A stretch of DNA of 49,217 nt from an archaeon (GCA_024278335.1 JAJRTJ010000002.1:81008-130224), one strand, 5' to 3'. Counted from the stretch's first letter, positions 40,800 through 48,505 are shown. Notes: generated by a model not told the origin, from the sequence alone. Translations and numbers: made by a program.

Positions 40800-41360
40800 T
40801 TATTTAGCTAACGCCTTTCTTACAGGCCTCTTTTGTTGAGATCCTTTTTCCTTTGTAGAGTGTTTTTGAGCTTTAGCCTGAGCTTTTTCAAGTTTAGTTA
40901 TTGATTCTTTTGTTGCTTCTTTTTTTTCTTTTTCCCCCATTTTGTCTTTTACCTCGTCTCCATCTTTATCCTCTCCTTTTTCCTTTTTTTCAGGTTTTTT
41001 CTGTTCTGGCTCAGAAATTTTTGCTCTTTTTTCAAGTCTTTTCTTTTTTTGTTCAATTTTCTTTGAGAGTTCTGCAAGCTCTACTCTTATAATTCCTGAG
41101 TCTTCTTTTATTGCTTTGACCTTTATTTTGTGTGGGGGGTTTTTAATTCCTCTTTGCCATAAAAAGTCATTAAGAAATTTGTCTATTTTTATTTTTTTTA
41201 AATCCCTATCTTCAACTTTCATATGCTTTGCAAGAAATTCTTTGATTGTTTTTACTGCCTTATTTGTTTTCTTATATCTTGGAACTATTCTAAATTTTCT
41301 TCTAAGAGGGATGGTATATTCTCTTTCTAATTTTTCAGTGTTTTTTGTTTCTTCTTTCAT
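40800..41360 (-). CDS. rpl31e: 50S ribosomal protein eL31 with long charged tail
   Basis: The first 100 or so residues are eL31 (EREYTIPLRRKFRIVPRYKK, AVKTIKEFLAKHMKVEDRDL, and IKVKAIKEDSGIIRVEL). The tail of about 80 residues is a Lys/Glu/Ala low-complexity extension not found in the 85-95-residue family norm. It is followed by eL39 and eS19 in the expected archaeal ribosomal cluster on the same strand. uL11 in this window has a similar charged tail. Confidence 0.93.
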   Translation of the reverse strand: MKEETKNTEKLEREYTIPLRRKFRIVPRYKKTNKAVKTIKEFLAKHMKVEDRDLKKIKIDKFLNDFLWQRGIKNPPHKIKVKAIKEDSGIIRVELAELSKKIEQKKKRLEKRAKISEPEQKKPEKKEKGEDKDGDEVKDKMGEKEKKEATKESITKLEKAQAKAQKHSTKEKGSQQKRPVRKALAK

Positions 41361-41362
41361 TT

Positions 41363-41572
41363 TTATCCATAATGGCTTGGTTTAGATTTTCTTGGTTTAA
41401 TATGTAGTTTTGTTCTTCTCCAAGACCTTCTAACTCTTGTCATTGCTGAAGGGTGCACTTTTTTCCCCTTGCCCATTCCGAATTTTTTCAAAACAACCCA
41501 AAATGGAGCCCACTTTGTTCTTTTTCCGTGTTTTGCTAGTTTTGCTTTTTTTAAATTATTTTTAATTCCCAT
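41363..41572 (-). CDS. rpl39e: 50S ribosomal protein eL39, extended
   Basis: From ATG 41572 (MGIKNNLKKAKLAKHGKRTK) a 69-residue basic protein ending RVRRSWRRTKLHIKPRKSKP. W-R-R-T-K-L near the end is the eL39 hallmark; the family is usually about 51 residues, so this one has a short insert and a C-terminal extension. A GGAG about eight bases upstream supports the start. It overlaps the end of eS19 by 11 bases. Confidence 0.88.
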   Translation of the reverse strand: MGIKNNLKKAKLAKHGKRTKWAPFWVVLKKFGMGKGKKVHPSAMTRVRRSWRRTKLHIKPRKSKPSHYG

Positions 41573-42002
41573 TTTCTTCTCCTGCACTCTCCATTAATTT
41601 TTTCCCTGCTTCAGTTAATTTTCTTCCAGGTTTTCTTGTTCTCACCCCCCGAACTCCTTTATCAATTTCAGTTAAGCCTGCCTTGTCACACTGCTGCAAA
41701 ATAGTCCTTATAATTTTCCCTCCTGCTTTTCTAAATTTCTCTGGCTTATGGCCCCTGTTTTTTCTACTTCCATATTTTGTTCTTAATCTATTTACTCCAA
41801 TAACGCCTTTTTTGTAAATTTGCCTTAAAATTGAAGCTGCTCTTTTATACCAAAAATCTGGGTCATCAATTGGCCTTTCTTTGCTTGAAGAAGATTTAAC
41901 ATAAGAAATCCATTCTGGAGCCTTGAATTCAGGTATTTTTTTCAAAGCTTCAGCTAATTTTGAATTATATTCTTTTGCATCTAAATTATAAATTGAGCCC
42001 AT
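41562..42002 (-). CDS. rps19e: 30S ribosomal protein eS19
   Basis: The 146 residues match eS19: FKAPEWISYVKSSSSKERPI, DDPDFWYKRAASILRQIYKK, GVNRLRTKYGSRKNRGHKPE, and GRKLTEAGKKLMES. Normal length. First gene of the eS19-eL39-eL31 cluster. Confidence 0.95.
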   Translation of the reverse strand: MGSIYNLDAKEYNSKLAEALKKIPEFKAPEWISYVKSSSSKERPIDDPDFWYKRAASILRQIYKKGVIGVNRLRTKYGSRKNRGHKPEKFRKAGGKIIRTILQQCDKAGLTEIDKGVRGVRTRKPGRKLTEAGKKLMESAGEENGN

Positions 42003-42085
42003 TTTATTATCTGACCATTCCTTGCGGAATTAGAATCTCCTAAGAGATTTAAGTCAAAAATAGAGAAGAAATAGGGTTTATAAAC

Positions 42086-42328
42086 CTATCTCTGAACCTT
42101 TCTCCATTTTTTTAAGACAATTGTGTGTCCAATAATCTTTGAAGTAAATTTATTTCCAAGTTCATTTAAAAGAAGTTCTGAATATTTTTTTGTGTCTTCT
42201 TTGCTCTCTCGAGCAGATTTAAGAACAGAAACTTTCACAACATTATTATTTTTAAAATGGGTCTTTAAAGTAGAAATAAAATTTTTTGTAATTCCTTGTT
42301 TTCCTAACTGAATTTTTGATAAAGCCAT
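42086..42328 (-). CDS. YhbY/CRS1-type RNA-binding protein
   Basis: The 80 residues carry LGKQGITKNFISTLKTHFKN (about 8-27), VVKVSVLKSARESKEDTKKY and a late KIIGHTIVLKKWRK, the CRM fold with its G-K-x-G-I motif. YhbY proteins bind pre-50S ribosomes. It directly follows the NFACT-R gene with no gap. Confidence 0.9.
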   Translation of the reverse strand: MALSKIQLGKQGITKNFISTLKTHFKNNNVVKVSVLKSARESKEDTKKYSELLLNELGNKFTSKIIGHTIVLKKWRKVQR

Positions 42329-42688
42329 TTAAATTTTTTTAATATCCTCTTTTTTGACAATAATTATTTTAAATTTTTTTACTCCAAAAGTTCCGGTTTT
42401 CATTCCTTTCTTTTTATAAATATCTTTCCCTTTGAAAACATGAACCCTTATATCAGATTTATTATCTCTCCAATCTTGGGAATATTTTGCACAAAAAAGA
42501 GCAGCATCATAAATATCTTGCTTTGTGGGTTTTTTAGTTTTAATATTCACAAAAGGACTTCCTGGCTTTGCAGTATGTAAAACTGTTTCATTTTTGTCTA
42601 CTTGTGCAATTAACTCTTCATTGTTTGTGGAACTTTTCCCCGCTAAAATCTGGGTCCCCTTTGAATTAAACCACTCCCGAAATTTCAT
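42329..42688 (-). CDS. Stand-alone NFACT-R domain protein
   Basis: The 119 residues are an NFACT-R (DUF814) domain: FREWFNSKGTQILAGKSSTN, ENEELIAQ-like NNEELIAQVDK, HTAKPGSPFVNIK and the late KTGTFGVKKFKI. Normally this domain is the C-terminal part of RqcH/Tae2 proteins in ribosome quality control; here it stands alone, as known in some archaea. Its pairing with YhbY fits a ribosome-linked role. Confidence 0.88.
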   Translation of the reverse strand: MKFREWFNSKGTQILAGKSSTNNEELIAQVDKNETVLHTAKPGSPFVNIKTKKPTKQDIYDAALFCAKYSQDWRDNKSDIRVHVFKGKDIYKKKGMKTGTFGVKKFKIIIVKKEDIKKI

Positions 42689-42723
42689 ATCAAAAAAAGA
42701 AAATAAGAGTTTATATTATTAAC

Positions 42724-43044
42724 TTAAACAAAAGTTAGCCTCTCTATTTTTCCCAATCCATAAACTCTTGCCTTTTCCCTCAATCTCTCCTCATCATTGC
42801 CGATAACCCTTACCTGAACATTTGAATTTTCCCTAACAAAATAATAAAGAGTTGCAAGAAAAGGGGTTTTGATGTTCTTGGCTCTCATGCAGTCTAAAAC
42901 TACTTCTGAACACTCTTTAACTCTTCTCAGAACTTTATATAACTGAGAATCTGCATTATACTCTCCAAATATCTTTACCCAGGCTGTTCCATTACTCTTT
43001 TCTACTTTTATTCCATAAGGCTTTTTTCTACAACCCTTAAACAT
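42724..43044 (-). CDS. Small hypothetical protein, possibly STAS-like
   Basis: The 106 residues have the alternation of strands and helices of a STAS domain (VKIFGEYNADSQLYKVLRRV, SEVVLDCMRAKNIKTPFLAT, VQVRVIGNDEERLREKARVY). No phospho-acceptor Ser is in the usual loop with certainty, so the assignment is weak. The gene overlaps the end of the NUDIX gene by 37 bases, a long overlap; no better start codon was seen. Confidence 0.45.
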   Translation of the reverse strand: MFKGCRKKPYGIKVEKSNGTAWVKIFGEYNADSQLYKVLRRVKECSEVVLDCMRAKNIKTPFLATLYYFVRENSNVQVRVIGNDEERLREKARVYGLGKIERLTFV

Positions 43045-43448
43045 TTTCTTTGATTAGAATGTGTCAGGAGTTTAATAGCTTTACTAAATTCAACCCACCT
43101 ATAATTAGAATGCTCTAATTTATCTAACTTTACTTTTCCTTTTTCAACTTCACAGGAAAACAAATGGTATGTCTGGCCAATAATTCCAGGCCTGTCTTTT
43201 AATTTTTTCTTATACAAATACTTCCCTGAAATTTTGTGGTCTTTAATGCTCCCTCTTTTGATTTTCAGACCAGTTTCTTCTTTTATCTCTCTTTGAACGG
43301 TTTGAGTCATTTTTTCCCCTGTTTCAATCTTTCCCTTTGGAAATTCCCATCCCTCCCAATGAAGTTTTCTTTTTAAAAGCAAATAAAAAATCTTTTCTTT
43401 TTCTCTTGCATATACAACCGCAAAAATTGCCTTTCGGTATTTTGCCAT
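43008..43448 (-). CDS. NUDIX hydrolase
   Basis: The 146 residues have a complete NUDIX box starting GKIETGEKMTQTVQREIKEE and closing TGL (about 40-62), preceded by WEGWEFPKG. Layout resembles archaeal/eukaryotic Ap4A-type hydrolases, which clear dinucleoside polyphosphates; the substrate is not proven. It lies four bases after the RuBisCO stop on the same strand. Confidence 0.92.
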   Translation of the reverse strand: MAKYRKAIFAVVYAREKEKIFYLLLKRKLHWEGWEFPKGKIETGEKMTQTVQREIKEETGLKIKRGSIKDHKISGKYLYKKKLKDRPGIIGQTYHLFSCEVEKGKVKLDKLEHSNYRWVEFSKAIKLLTHSNQRKCLRVVEKSLME

Positions 43449-43452
43449 AATT

Positions 43453-44739
43453 TTACTCCCCCCATTTTTCTAGAGCGATTTTTAATTCTTTACTATTTTT
43501 TGAATATTTCTTTAAACTCTCCCTCTTAATTGAAGCTTCAACTGCCTGCCTCATTGCACGAGCTCCTGCTTCTGTTCCAAGAGGATGGCCATGCACTCCC
43601 CCTCCTGCTTGAAGAACAACATCTTTTCCCATAAAATTAATTATCTTAGGCACAATTCCTGGATAAACTCCTCCAGATGCAACACCTAAAACTGGTTTAA
43701 CTCCATACCATTTTTGCCCCAGGTGCTCTTTTGTCTTTTTTGTAAATGGCCCTTCAATCTCTTGCTCAATATGGAGGATTTCATCTTTTTTTCCAGACAT
43801 TTTTCCATATGCTGTTCCAATATGCAAAGTATCAACTCCAACCATTCTTGCTAATTCTGCAATTACTTCCATTGACATTCCATGTTCAGGATTTCTATCA
43901 ACCATTGCATGTCCTGCTCTGTGTGCGTGAATTGGAAGTTTAGTAAAATCTCTTGCTGTCTGCAAGCCAGCCCATCCCAGAGTTAAAATATCCAGCATAA
44001 TATAATTCCCCCCGTTTTTTTCAACAAAATCAATTCTCTTTAACATATTTTTTGTTTCAGCAGTGCAATTAATTAAATATGCCTTTCTCTCTCCTGTTTC
44101 CTTTTCTGCTTTGTCAAGCATCTTGATTGTTTTTAAAAATCTTTTTTTAAATTCATTAAATTTTTGGCTTGTGAGGTTTTCATCATCTTTAACAATATCA
44201 CATCCTCCTTTCCAAGATTCATAAGCAACTTTAGAATGTTCTCCTGGCTGAAGCCCGACTTTTGGTTTTACAATTGTTCCAACAAACGGCCTTTTTTTAA
44301 TCTTAAACTTTTTTCTTAATCCCTTTATACCAAATCTTGGACCTTTAAATGATTTCAACATTTTTTTTCGAATAGTTAGGTCTTCCCACATCAGTCCTTT
44401 GACAGATTTCATGCCAAAAATATTTCCCCCAATAGAAGACATTATCTCTGGAAGATTTCCTAATTCAAACAATTCAATAGGATAGGCAATTCTTGCACGT
44501 CTCTTTTTACTGTCAATTTCAAAAACTTTTGGAGTAAGCATTTTTCCAATCCGAGCATTCATGGTCTCAACTTCAGTCCATGTTCCAACACTTGATTCTC
44601 CTGCAACCATGCTCGCACATTCCCGAAAAGAAAAACCTCTGGCAGGCGAAATCTTATACTGGCACAAGACATCTGTCTTGCTTGGTTTGTATTTTAGGTC
44701 GATAAATGATTTATACTTGTAAGCTTGTTTGTTTGCCAT
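43453..44739 (-). CDS. rbcL: Ribulose-1,5-bisphosphate carboxylase, form III-like large subunit
   Basis: The 428-residue RuBisCO of archaeal type, which in these organisms is linked to the AMP/nucleoside salvage route rather than to a Calvin cycle. Active-site landmarks are complete: GTIVKPKVGL, GGCDIVKDDENL (carbamylated Lys, Asp, Glu), HAHRAGHAMVDRN, LHIGTAYGKMSGKK, VASGGVYPG and AGGGVHGHPLGTEAGARAMR. The usual F-I/V-K-D-D-E has Ile-Val before the Lys. A TATA box at 44831-44840 is placed for an ATG at 44796, not for this ATG; the true gene sits behind a 50-nt hairpin insert. No AMP phosphorylase or R15P isomerase is in the window. Confidence 0.95.
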   Translation of the reverse strand: MANKQAYKYKSFIDLKYKPSKTDVLCQYKISPARGFSFRECASMVAGESSVGTWTEVETMNARIGKMLTPKVFEIDSKKRRARIAYPIELFELGNLPEIMSSIGGNIFGMKSVKGLMWEDLTIRKKMLKSFKGPRFGIKGLRKKFKIKKRPFVGTIVKPKVGLQPGEHSKVAYESWKGGCDIVKDDENLTSQKFNEFKKRFLKTIKMLDKAEKETGERKAYLINCTAETKNMLKRIDFVEKNGGNYIMLDILTLGWAGLQTARDFTKLPIHAHRAGHAMVDRNPEHGMSMEVIAELARMVGVDTLHIGTAYGKMSGKKDEILHIEQEIEGPFTKKTKEHLGQKWYGVKPVLGVASGGVYPGIVPKIINFMGKDVVLQAGGGVHGHPLGTEAGARAMRQAVEASIKRESLKKYSKNSKELKIALEKWGE

Positions 44740-44789
44740 TTTAACTTGTTAAAAGGATCTAGCCAGAATCTCGCAGAGATTTTCTGAGC
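44740..44789. mobile_element. 50-nt hairpin insert at the RuBisCO start (core copy 1)
   Basis: On the minus strand the insert starts GCTCAGAA and its 30-nt core (44760-44789) ends GATTCTGGCTA. CAGAATCTC pairs with GAGA-(bulge TT)-TTCTG around a 3-base loop. The core matches 47346-47375 at 28 of 30 positions. ATGGCAA occurs on both sides: at 44790-44796, before the insert on the minus strand, and at 44733-44739, the RuBisCO start. Confidence 0.75.
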
Positions 44790-44796
44790 TTGCCAT
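44749..44796 (-). CDS. Possible 15-residue leader peptide before RuBisCO
   Basis: The promoter-proximal ATGGCAA copy opens MASSENLCEILARSF and stops nine bases before the RuBisCO ATG. Reading it would melt the hairpin. The TATA box is correctly spaced for this ATG, so ribosomes on a leaderless-type mRNA would meet it first. Expression is unproven. Confidence 0.35.
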   Translation of the reverse strand: MASSENLCEILARSF

Positions 44797-44830
44797 CTTC
44801 AACCTCTTTATTAAAAGATCGCAAGAAATC

Positions 44831-44840
44831 TTTTTATAGT
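44831..44840 (-). promoter_or_regulatory. TATA box for RuBisCO transcript
   Basis: Minus-strand CTATAAAAAG, about 35-45 bases before the outer ATGGCAA at 44796 and about 95 before the real RuBisCO ATG. A hairpin AAAAGAT/ATCTTTT (about 44812-44835) overlaps it and could also terminate the cysS transcript. Confidence 0.55.
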
Positions 44841-44852
44841 TTTCTAATTCTT

Positions 44853-46250
44853 TCATTCAGCTTTTTTGACTCTACTTTCCCCCCCAACATCCTCAACAAT
44901 AAATCCTAATTTTTTAATTTCATCTCTAAGCTTGTCTGCTTTAGCCCAATTTTTTTCTTTTCTTGCTTTCTCTCTTTCTTTAACTAATTCTTGAATCTCT
45001 TTGGGAATTTTTATTTCTTCTTTTTCTAATAATTTTAGACCAAGAACTTCGTCCATTTTTTTAATAATTTCTTTTTTAGTCATTGCTTTCTTGCCTTTAT
45101 CTTCTTTTTTTGGATTTTTGTCTCTTAACATTTTCCATAAAACCTGTAACGCTTCTGGGAGATTCAAATCATCATTAATCGCAGCTTCAAATTCTTTTAA
45201 ATAAACATCACTAACCCTTTCCTCGTCATCAAGCTCTTGAATAATTCTTTTTAATCTCCGATAAGAATTTTTTGCAGTCTCTAAATTTTTCCAAGTAAAG
45301 TTCAGGGGCTTTCGATAGCTTCCGCTTAAAAATAAATACCTAAATTCAAGAGGGTCAAAACCCTTCTTCTCAAGGTCATCAAGAGTATAAATATTTCCAG
45401 CAGATTTAGACATCTTCCCCCCATTAACCAAAAGCCACCTTAAATGCATCCAATATTTTACCCCTGGTTTTTTCCCAAAGGCAGATTCAGATTGAGCAAT
45501 TTCATTTGTATGGTGAACCTGTATATGTTCTTCCCCTCCTGTATGAATGTCAAATTGTCTGCCAAGATATTTTGAACTCATTGCAGAGCATTCAATATGC
45601 CATCCTGGAAATCCAATTCCCCAGGGAGAATCCCACTCTTGCTGTCTCTTGCCTGGCTCCTTTGAAAATTTCCACAATGCAAAATCTGTCTTGTTTTTCT
45701 TTTCCCCAAGATTAACTCTTTTTCCTGCCTCAAGCCCCCCTACATTTAAATTTCCTAATTTTCCATAATCCTTTACTTTTGAAGTATCAAAATAAATTCC
45801 ATCAGAAGTTTTGTAAGTATATCCTTTTTTTTCAAGTTTTTTTATTAGTTCAATCTGCTCTTTAATGTGCTTCGTTGCCCATACCCACTTATCTGGAGGG
45901 AGGATATTTAATTTTTCCAAATCTCTTTTAAACTGTTTAAAATAATGCTTTGTTATCTCTTCTGCTTTTTTCCCCTCTTTTGACGCAGCTTTCTCAACTT
46001 TGTCTTCTCCCTCGTCTGCATCGCTTGTTAAATGTCCTACATCAGTTACATTAATGATATGCTTGACATTGTATCCATTATATTTTAAAACCCGATATAA
46101 AACATCTTCAAAAATATATCTATAAATATTTCCAATATGCTGATAAGAATAAACCGTTGGACCACAGCCGTAAAACCCTACCTCTGTTTTTTTAATTGGC
46201 TTGAAAACTTCTTTCCTTCTAGTTAAGGTATTATATAATTTAAGCACCAT
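44853..46250 (-). CDS. cysS: Cysteinyl-tRNA synthetase
   Basis: Class I enzyme charging tRNA-Cys. The 465 residues are of normal length: [20 protein letters not shown] (zinc Cys and HIGN variant of HIGH), [17 protein letters not shown] and [13 protein letters not shown] (remaining zinc ligands), and KMSKSAGN near residue 275. A C-terminal helical domain follows, ending with a charged segment. Confidence 0.96.
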   Translation of the reverse strand: MVLKLYNTLTRRKEVFKPIKKTEVGFYGCGPTVYSYQHIGNIYRYIFEDVLYRVLKYNGYNVKHIINVTDVGHLTSDADEGEDKVEKAASKEGKKAEEITKHYFKQFKRDLEKLNILPPDKWVWATKHIKEQIELIKKLEKKGYTYKTSDGIYFDTSKVKDYGKLGNLNVGGLEAGKRVNLGEKKNKTDFALWKFSKEPGKRQQEWDSPWGIGFPGWHIECSAMSSKYLGRQFDIHTGGEEHIQVHHTNEIAQSESAFGKKPGVKYWMHLRWLLVNGGKMSKSAGNIYTLDDLEKKGFDPLEFRYLFLSGSYRKPLNFTWKNLETAKNSYRRLKRIIQELDDEERVSDVYLKEFEAAINDDLNLPEALQVLWKMLRDKNPKKEDKGKKAMTKKEIIKKMDEVLGLKLLEKEEIKIPKEIQELVKEREKARKEKNWAKADKLRDEIKKLGFIVEDVGGESRVKKAE

Positions 46251-46286
46251 AGCCTTTCAAAGTAAGAGCCCTTTAAAAAATTAAGT

Positions 46287-46895
46287 TTATTTTCCTGTAA
46301 TTGTCAGGTAAATTTGAGTAGGAGTCCCATAATTGTCAACTCCTTTTTTCATAGAAATAGCATAAGCAATTTCACAAGGAGGAGCATTGTCTGGGATATT
46401 GAATGTAACTAAATTTGGCTCTTCCATAATATTTCCAGGAGGAATAATAATGTTTCCATCTTTTTGGCCTAAAGATAAAAATCTGTCTGCTTCAGCATTG
46501 CTTATTCCGCAATTATTTTGTTTTGCCTTGACTTCATAAGCAAATTTTGCTTCTTGAGTATCCACATTTCTTATTGCAAGCGCAAACCCCTTTCCAGTTT
46601 CTCCTTTTTTAATGCTGATTTTTCTTGTTGCAGGATAAATAACCAATTTTTTAGAACTATCTGCTGCAAATAATTTATTGATTTCTTCTTTAACTGCCTT
46701 GTCTATTTCATTTACACTTGTGACAGAACTTGAAAAAATACTTCTAACCAAAACCAATCCTAAGATTAAAACAGTCATAAGCAACACTATTGTAACAATT
46801 GTTCCTACAGACATCTCCATTGCTGCCGAGCGATTTCGTGGTAGTAGTCTATTCCAGAAGCAACTACGTGCGAGGTCGTGAGTTTTTGATTTCAT
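46287..46895 (-). CDS. Pilin-like protein with odd leader
   Basis: From ATG 46895 (MKSKTHDLARSCFWNRLLPR) a 202-residue protein; after NRSAAMEMSVG comes a hydrophobic helix and an outer domain with two Cys. A-M-E-M-S-V-G-T directly before the helix is common in class III-signal proteins of this lineage, but their leaders are usually very short (a few basic residues). The extra 18 or so residues are encoded by a GC-rich segment at about 46815-46880. The start follows the stop of the previous gene by one base. Confidence 0.68.
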   Translation of the reverse strand: MKSKTHDLARSCFWNRLLPRNRSAAMEMSVGTIVTIVLLMTVLILGLVLVRSIFSSSVTSVNEIDKAVKEEINKLFAADSSKKLVIYPATRKISIKKGETGKGFALAIRNVDTQEAKFAYEVKAKQNNCGISNAEADRFLSLGQKDGNIIIPPGNIMEEPNLVTFNIPDNAPPCEIAYAISMKKGVDNYGTPTQIYLTITGK

Positions 46896-46896
46896 T

Positions 46897-47205
46897 TTAA
46901 GCTGTTGGAAAAGATTGCATTTGTTGCTCAATTATTGGCATTAAAACATGGACGACAATAATCAAGCCTATAATTCCAATAATTATTCCAATTATATTTA
47001 AGACAATTCCAATTTTTCCTCGTTTGGTTTTTCTCTCTTTTTGCTGTAAGATTCCAAATGTTAATCCAACAATTCCAATAATTATTCCACTAACACTTGG
47101 TCCAAAAAATAATACAATGAGATAGAGGGGAATTATTAAAATGCTTAGGATTCCTAAAATAAATCCAATATTCCCCTTTTTCTCACCGCTTTTTTTCTCT
47201 GCCAT
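46897..47205 (-). CDS. Small multi-span membrane protein, DUF4190-like
   Basis: The 102 residues have three or four membrane segments with Gly/Ile-rich repeats (GFILGILSILIIPLYLIVLF, GIIIGIVGLTFGILQQKERK, GKIGIVLNIIGIIIGIIGLI). The pattern G-x-x-L-G-I, short basic loop, G-x-x-G-I resembles DUF4190 proteins of unknown function. Co-transcribed with the pilin-like gene. Confidence 0.6.
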   Translation of the reverse strand: MAEKKSGEKKGNIGFILGILSILIIPLYLIVLFFGPSVSGIIIGIVGLTFGILQQKERKTKRGKIGIVLNIIGIIIGIIGLIIVVHVLMPIIEQQMQSFPTA

Positions 47206-47245
47206 GTTTAAACAAATAATTTTCTTTTTATAAATGTTTTTAAAA

Positions 47246-47317
47246 TGGGACCCCCGGGAGTCGAACCCGGGACACCATGATCTTCAGTCATGTGCTCTCC
47301 CGCTGAGCTAGGGCCCC
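47246..47317 (-). tRNA. tRNA-Phe (anticodon GAA)
   Basis: A 72-nt cloverleaf: acceptor GGGGCCC pairs with GGGTCCC (one G-U), D-arm GCTC/GAGC, anticodon stem CATGA/TCATG with loop CTGAAGA (anticodon GAA), T-arm CCGGG-TTCGACT-CCCGG, discriminator A. No intron, no encoded CCA. The usual promoter position directly upstream is taken by repeat scars; a TATA box is found 26 bases before an outer copy of the tRNA 5' end. Confidence 0.95.
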
Positions 47318-47375
47318 TTCAAGTATTGTCCTAGCCTAAGAGGGTTAGCCAGAATCTCGTAGAGATGTTCTGAGC
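47318..47375. mobile_element. 58-nt hairpin insert before tRNA-Phe (core copy 2)
   Basis: Lies between the intact tRNA 5' end and a 21-bp copy of that end. On the minus strand it begins GCTCAGAA and its 30-nt core (47346-47375) is the same as at RuBisCO with two differences. CAGAATCTC pairs with GAGA-(bulge TG)-TTCTG. The remaining 28 bases differ from the RuBisCO copy. Confidence 0.75.
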
Positions 47376-47396
47376 CTCCCGCTGAGCTAGGGCCCC
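47376..47396 (-). repeat. 21-bp duplicate of the tRNA-Phe 5' end
   Basis: Minus strand GGGGCCCTAGCTCAGCGGGA plus G, identical to the first 21 bases of tRNA-Phe (47297-47317). It ends exactly where the hairpin insert begins, as a duplicated target would. Confidence 0.85.
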
Positions 47397-47440
47397 TCAA
47401 CTATTAGCCCTAGCGATAGCCTCACCGTTTAGGTGAATGT
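47397..47440. mobile_element. 44-nt hairpin insert, different core, before the 21-bp copy
   Basis: Between the 12-bp and 21-bp tRNA copies. TCACC and GGTGA pair around TAAAC, and GCCCTAGC (partly in the tRNA copy) pairs with GCTAGGGC, giving a two-step stem. The sequence is not the same as the RuBisCO-type core, so this is a second element type or a diverged one. Confidence 0.55.
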
Positions 47441-47452
47441 AGCTAGGGCCCC
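47441..47452 (-). repeat. 12-bp duplicate of the tRNA-Phe 5' end, promoter-proximal
   Basis: Minus strand GGGGCCCTAGCT, identical to the first 12 bases of tRNA-Phe. It lies at the correct distance from the TATA box at 47478-47486, so it marks the likely original position of the gene's 5' end. Confidence 0.7.
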
Positions 47453-47477
47453 AATAGAGAAGAGAGAAATGATTTCC

Positions 47478-47486
47478 TTTTAAATG
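47478..47486 (-). promoter_or_regulatory. TATA box for tRNA-Phe transcript
   Basis: Minus-strand ACATTTAAA/ATTTAAAAG about 26 bases before 47452. Transcripts would begin near the outer tRNA copy and carry both inserts as a 135-base leader, to be removed by RNase P. Confidence 0.55.
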
Positions 47487-47529
47487 TTTTGAGAAGAAAA
47501 TATTTTCTGTTGAAAATTGCATAAAAAAT

Positions 47530-47829
47530 GTAAGCCAGGCATAGGCCAGATTCTGTCAAACTTTGCTACTCTAAAAAGAGGCAAACAGTTTACGTTAACA
47601 TTCAACTATGCGTCTTTTAGACTTGCACCAGTCGGGATGCTCGTTCCACCGTAACTTAATACGCTCGTCTCTATACCAGAGCCACGCCTTACAACGCCCA
47701 GGATTTCCCTGGCAACTTTGTTACAGGTTAAACCTGCAGGTGTCCGGACCTTCCTCAGAAATCAGAAATCATATATCAGACTTCTTGGCAATTTAATGTC
47801 AGATTTCCGAAGTTAACTGCCTGACTTAC
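47530..47829 (-). ncRNA. rnpB: RNase P RNA
   Basis: Catalytic RNA of RNase P, which trims tRNA 5' leaders. On the minus strand the RNA starts GTAAGTCAGGCA and ends TGCCTGGCTTAC, pairing as P1. Conserved region I reads GAGGAAGGTCCGGAC and region V reads ACAGAATCTGGCCTATGCC, both diagnostic. At about 300 nt it is of normal archaeal size. A 62-codon ORF on the opposite strand is a chance frame. Confidence 0.93.
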
Positions 47830-47879
47830 AAAATAACTGCATTCACAGAGTTTTTAAGCTTTGTGATTTTGACTATTTT

Positions 47880-48467
47880 ATGTTAAAGTCATTTATCTCC
47901 GGAGCATTTGTAAAACTCATCACTGGATTTGATGATACAATGGTTCACGTGCCAGTTATAGCAAATTTAACAAAAACAAAAAAAGGAAGAATTTCTTTTG
48001 CAATAGGAATATTCTTGGCAATTATCCTTGCAGTTTTTCTTTCTTTTACTCTTGCCTCCTTAATAAAAACCCTTCCTTACTTTAGATATATCTCTTCAAT
48101 ACTCATCTTTGCTCTTGCCTTTATAATTTATTTTGATGTTTTAACAAGCAAGCCAAAGCAAAAAGTTAAAAAAGAATTAAAGAAAATGAAAAAATTCAGG
48201 ATAGAGAGGGGATTAAAATTAATTTTTCTTGGATTTATAACTGCAATTGCCACGGTCATAGATGATACAATTGCTTATTCTTCTGTCTTCCTTGGTTCTG
48301 GTCAGGAATCTATTTTTGCAACAACAGGAATCTTTACTGCAACATTAATTGAATTAACTGCAGTTATTTATTTTTCTAAAAAAATACAAAACATCCCCTA
48401 TAAAAGGCAGATTACTTCTTTTGGATTGATTATTTTAGCCTTTTTAATTCTCACTAAAGTCCTGTGA
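47880..48467 (+). CDS. Membrane transporter-like protein with repeated D-D-T motif
   Basis: The 195 residues have about six membrane segments in two similar halves, each with an Asp-Asp-Thr motif in a membrane region: GFDDTMVHVPV (about 16-26) and VIDDTIAYSSVF (about 126-137). The layout resembles LysE/CadD-type exporters with paired motifs, so a metal or small-cation exporter is possible; the substrate is unknown. TTTTTAAGC about 30 bases upstream suggests a near-leaderless transcript. Confidence 0.6.
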   Translation: MLKSFISGAFVKLITGFDDTMVHVPVIANLTKTKKGRISFAIGIFLAIILAVFLSFTLASLIKTLPYFRYISSILIFALAFIIYFDVLTSKPKQKVKKELKKMKKFRIERGLKLIFLGFITAIATVIDDTIAYSSVFLGSGQESIFATTGIFTATLIELTAVIYFSKKIQNIPYKRQITSFGLIILAFLILTKVL

Positions 48468-48505
48468 TTATACAAAAATAAAACTAAAAAATAAAATAAA
48501 TAATT

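Noticed and set aside
47246..47452. Integrase attachment site from repeated tRNA-Phe pieces
   Set aside because: The copies are of the 5' end, only 12-21 bp, separated by 44-58 nt, and no integrase gene is in the window; small hairpin inserts explain them better.
47608..47796. 62-codon plus-strand ORF
   Set aside because: Lies antisense within RNase P RNA, whose conserved regions explain the sequence.
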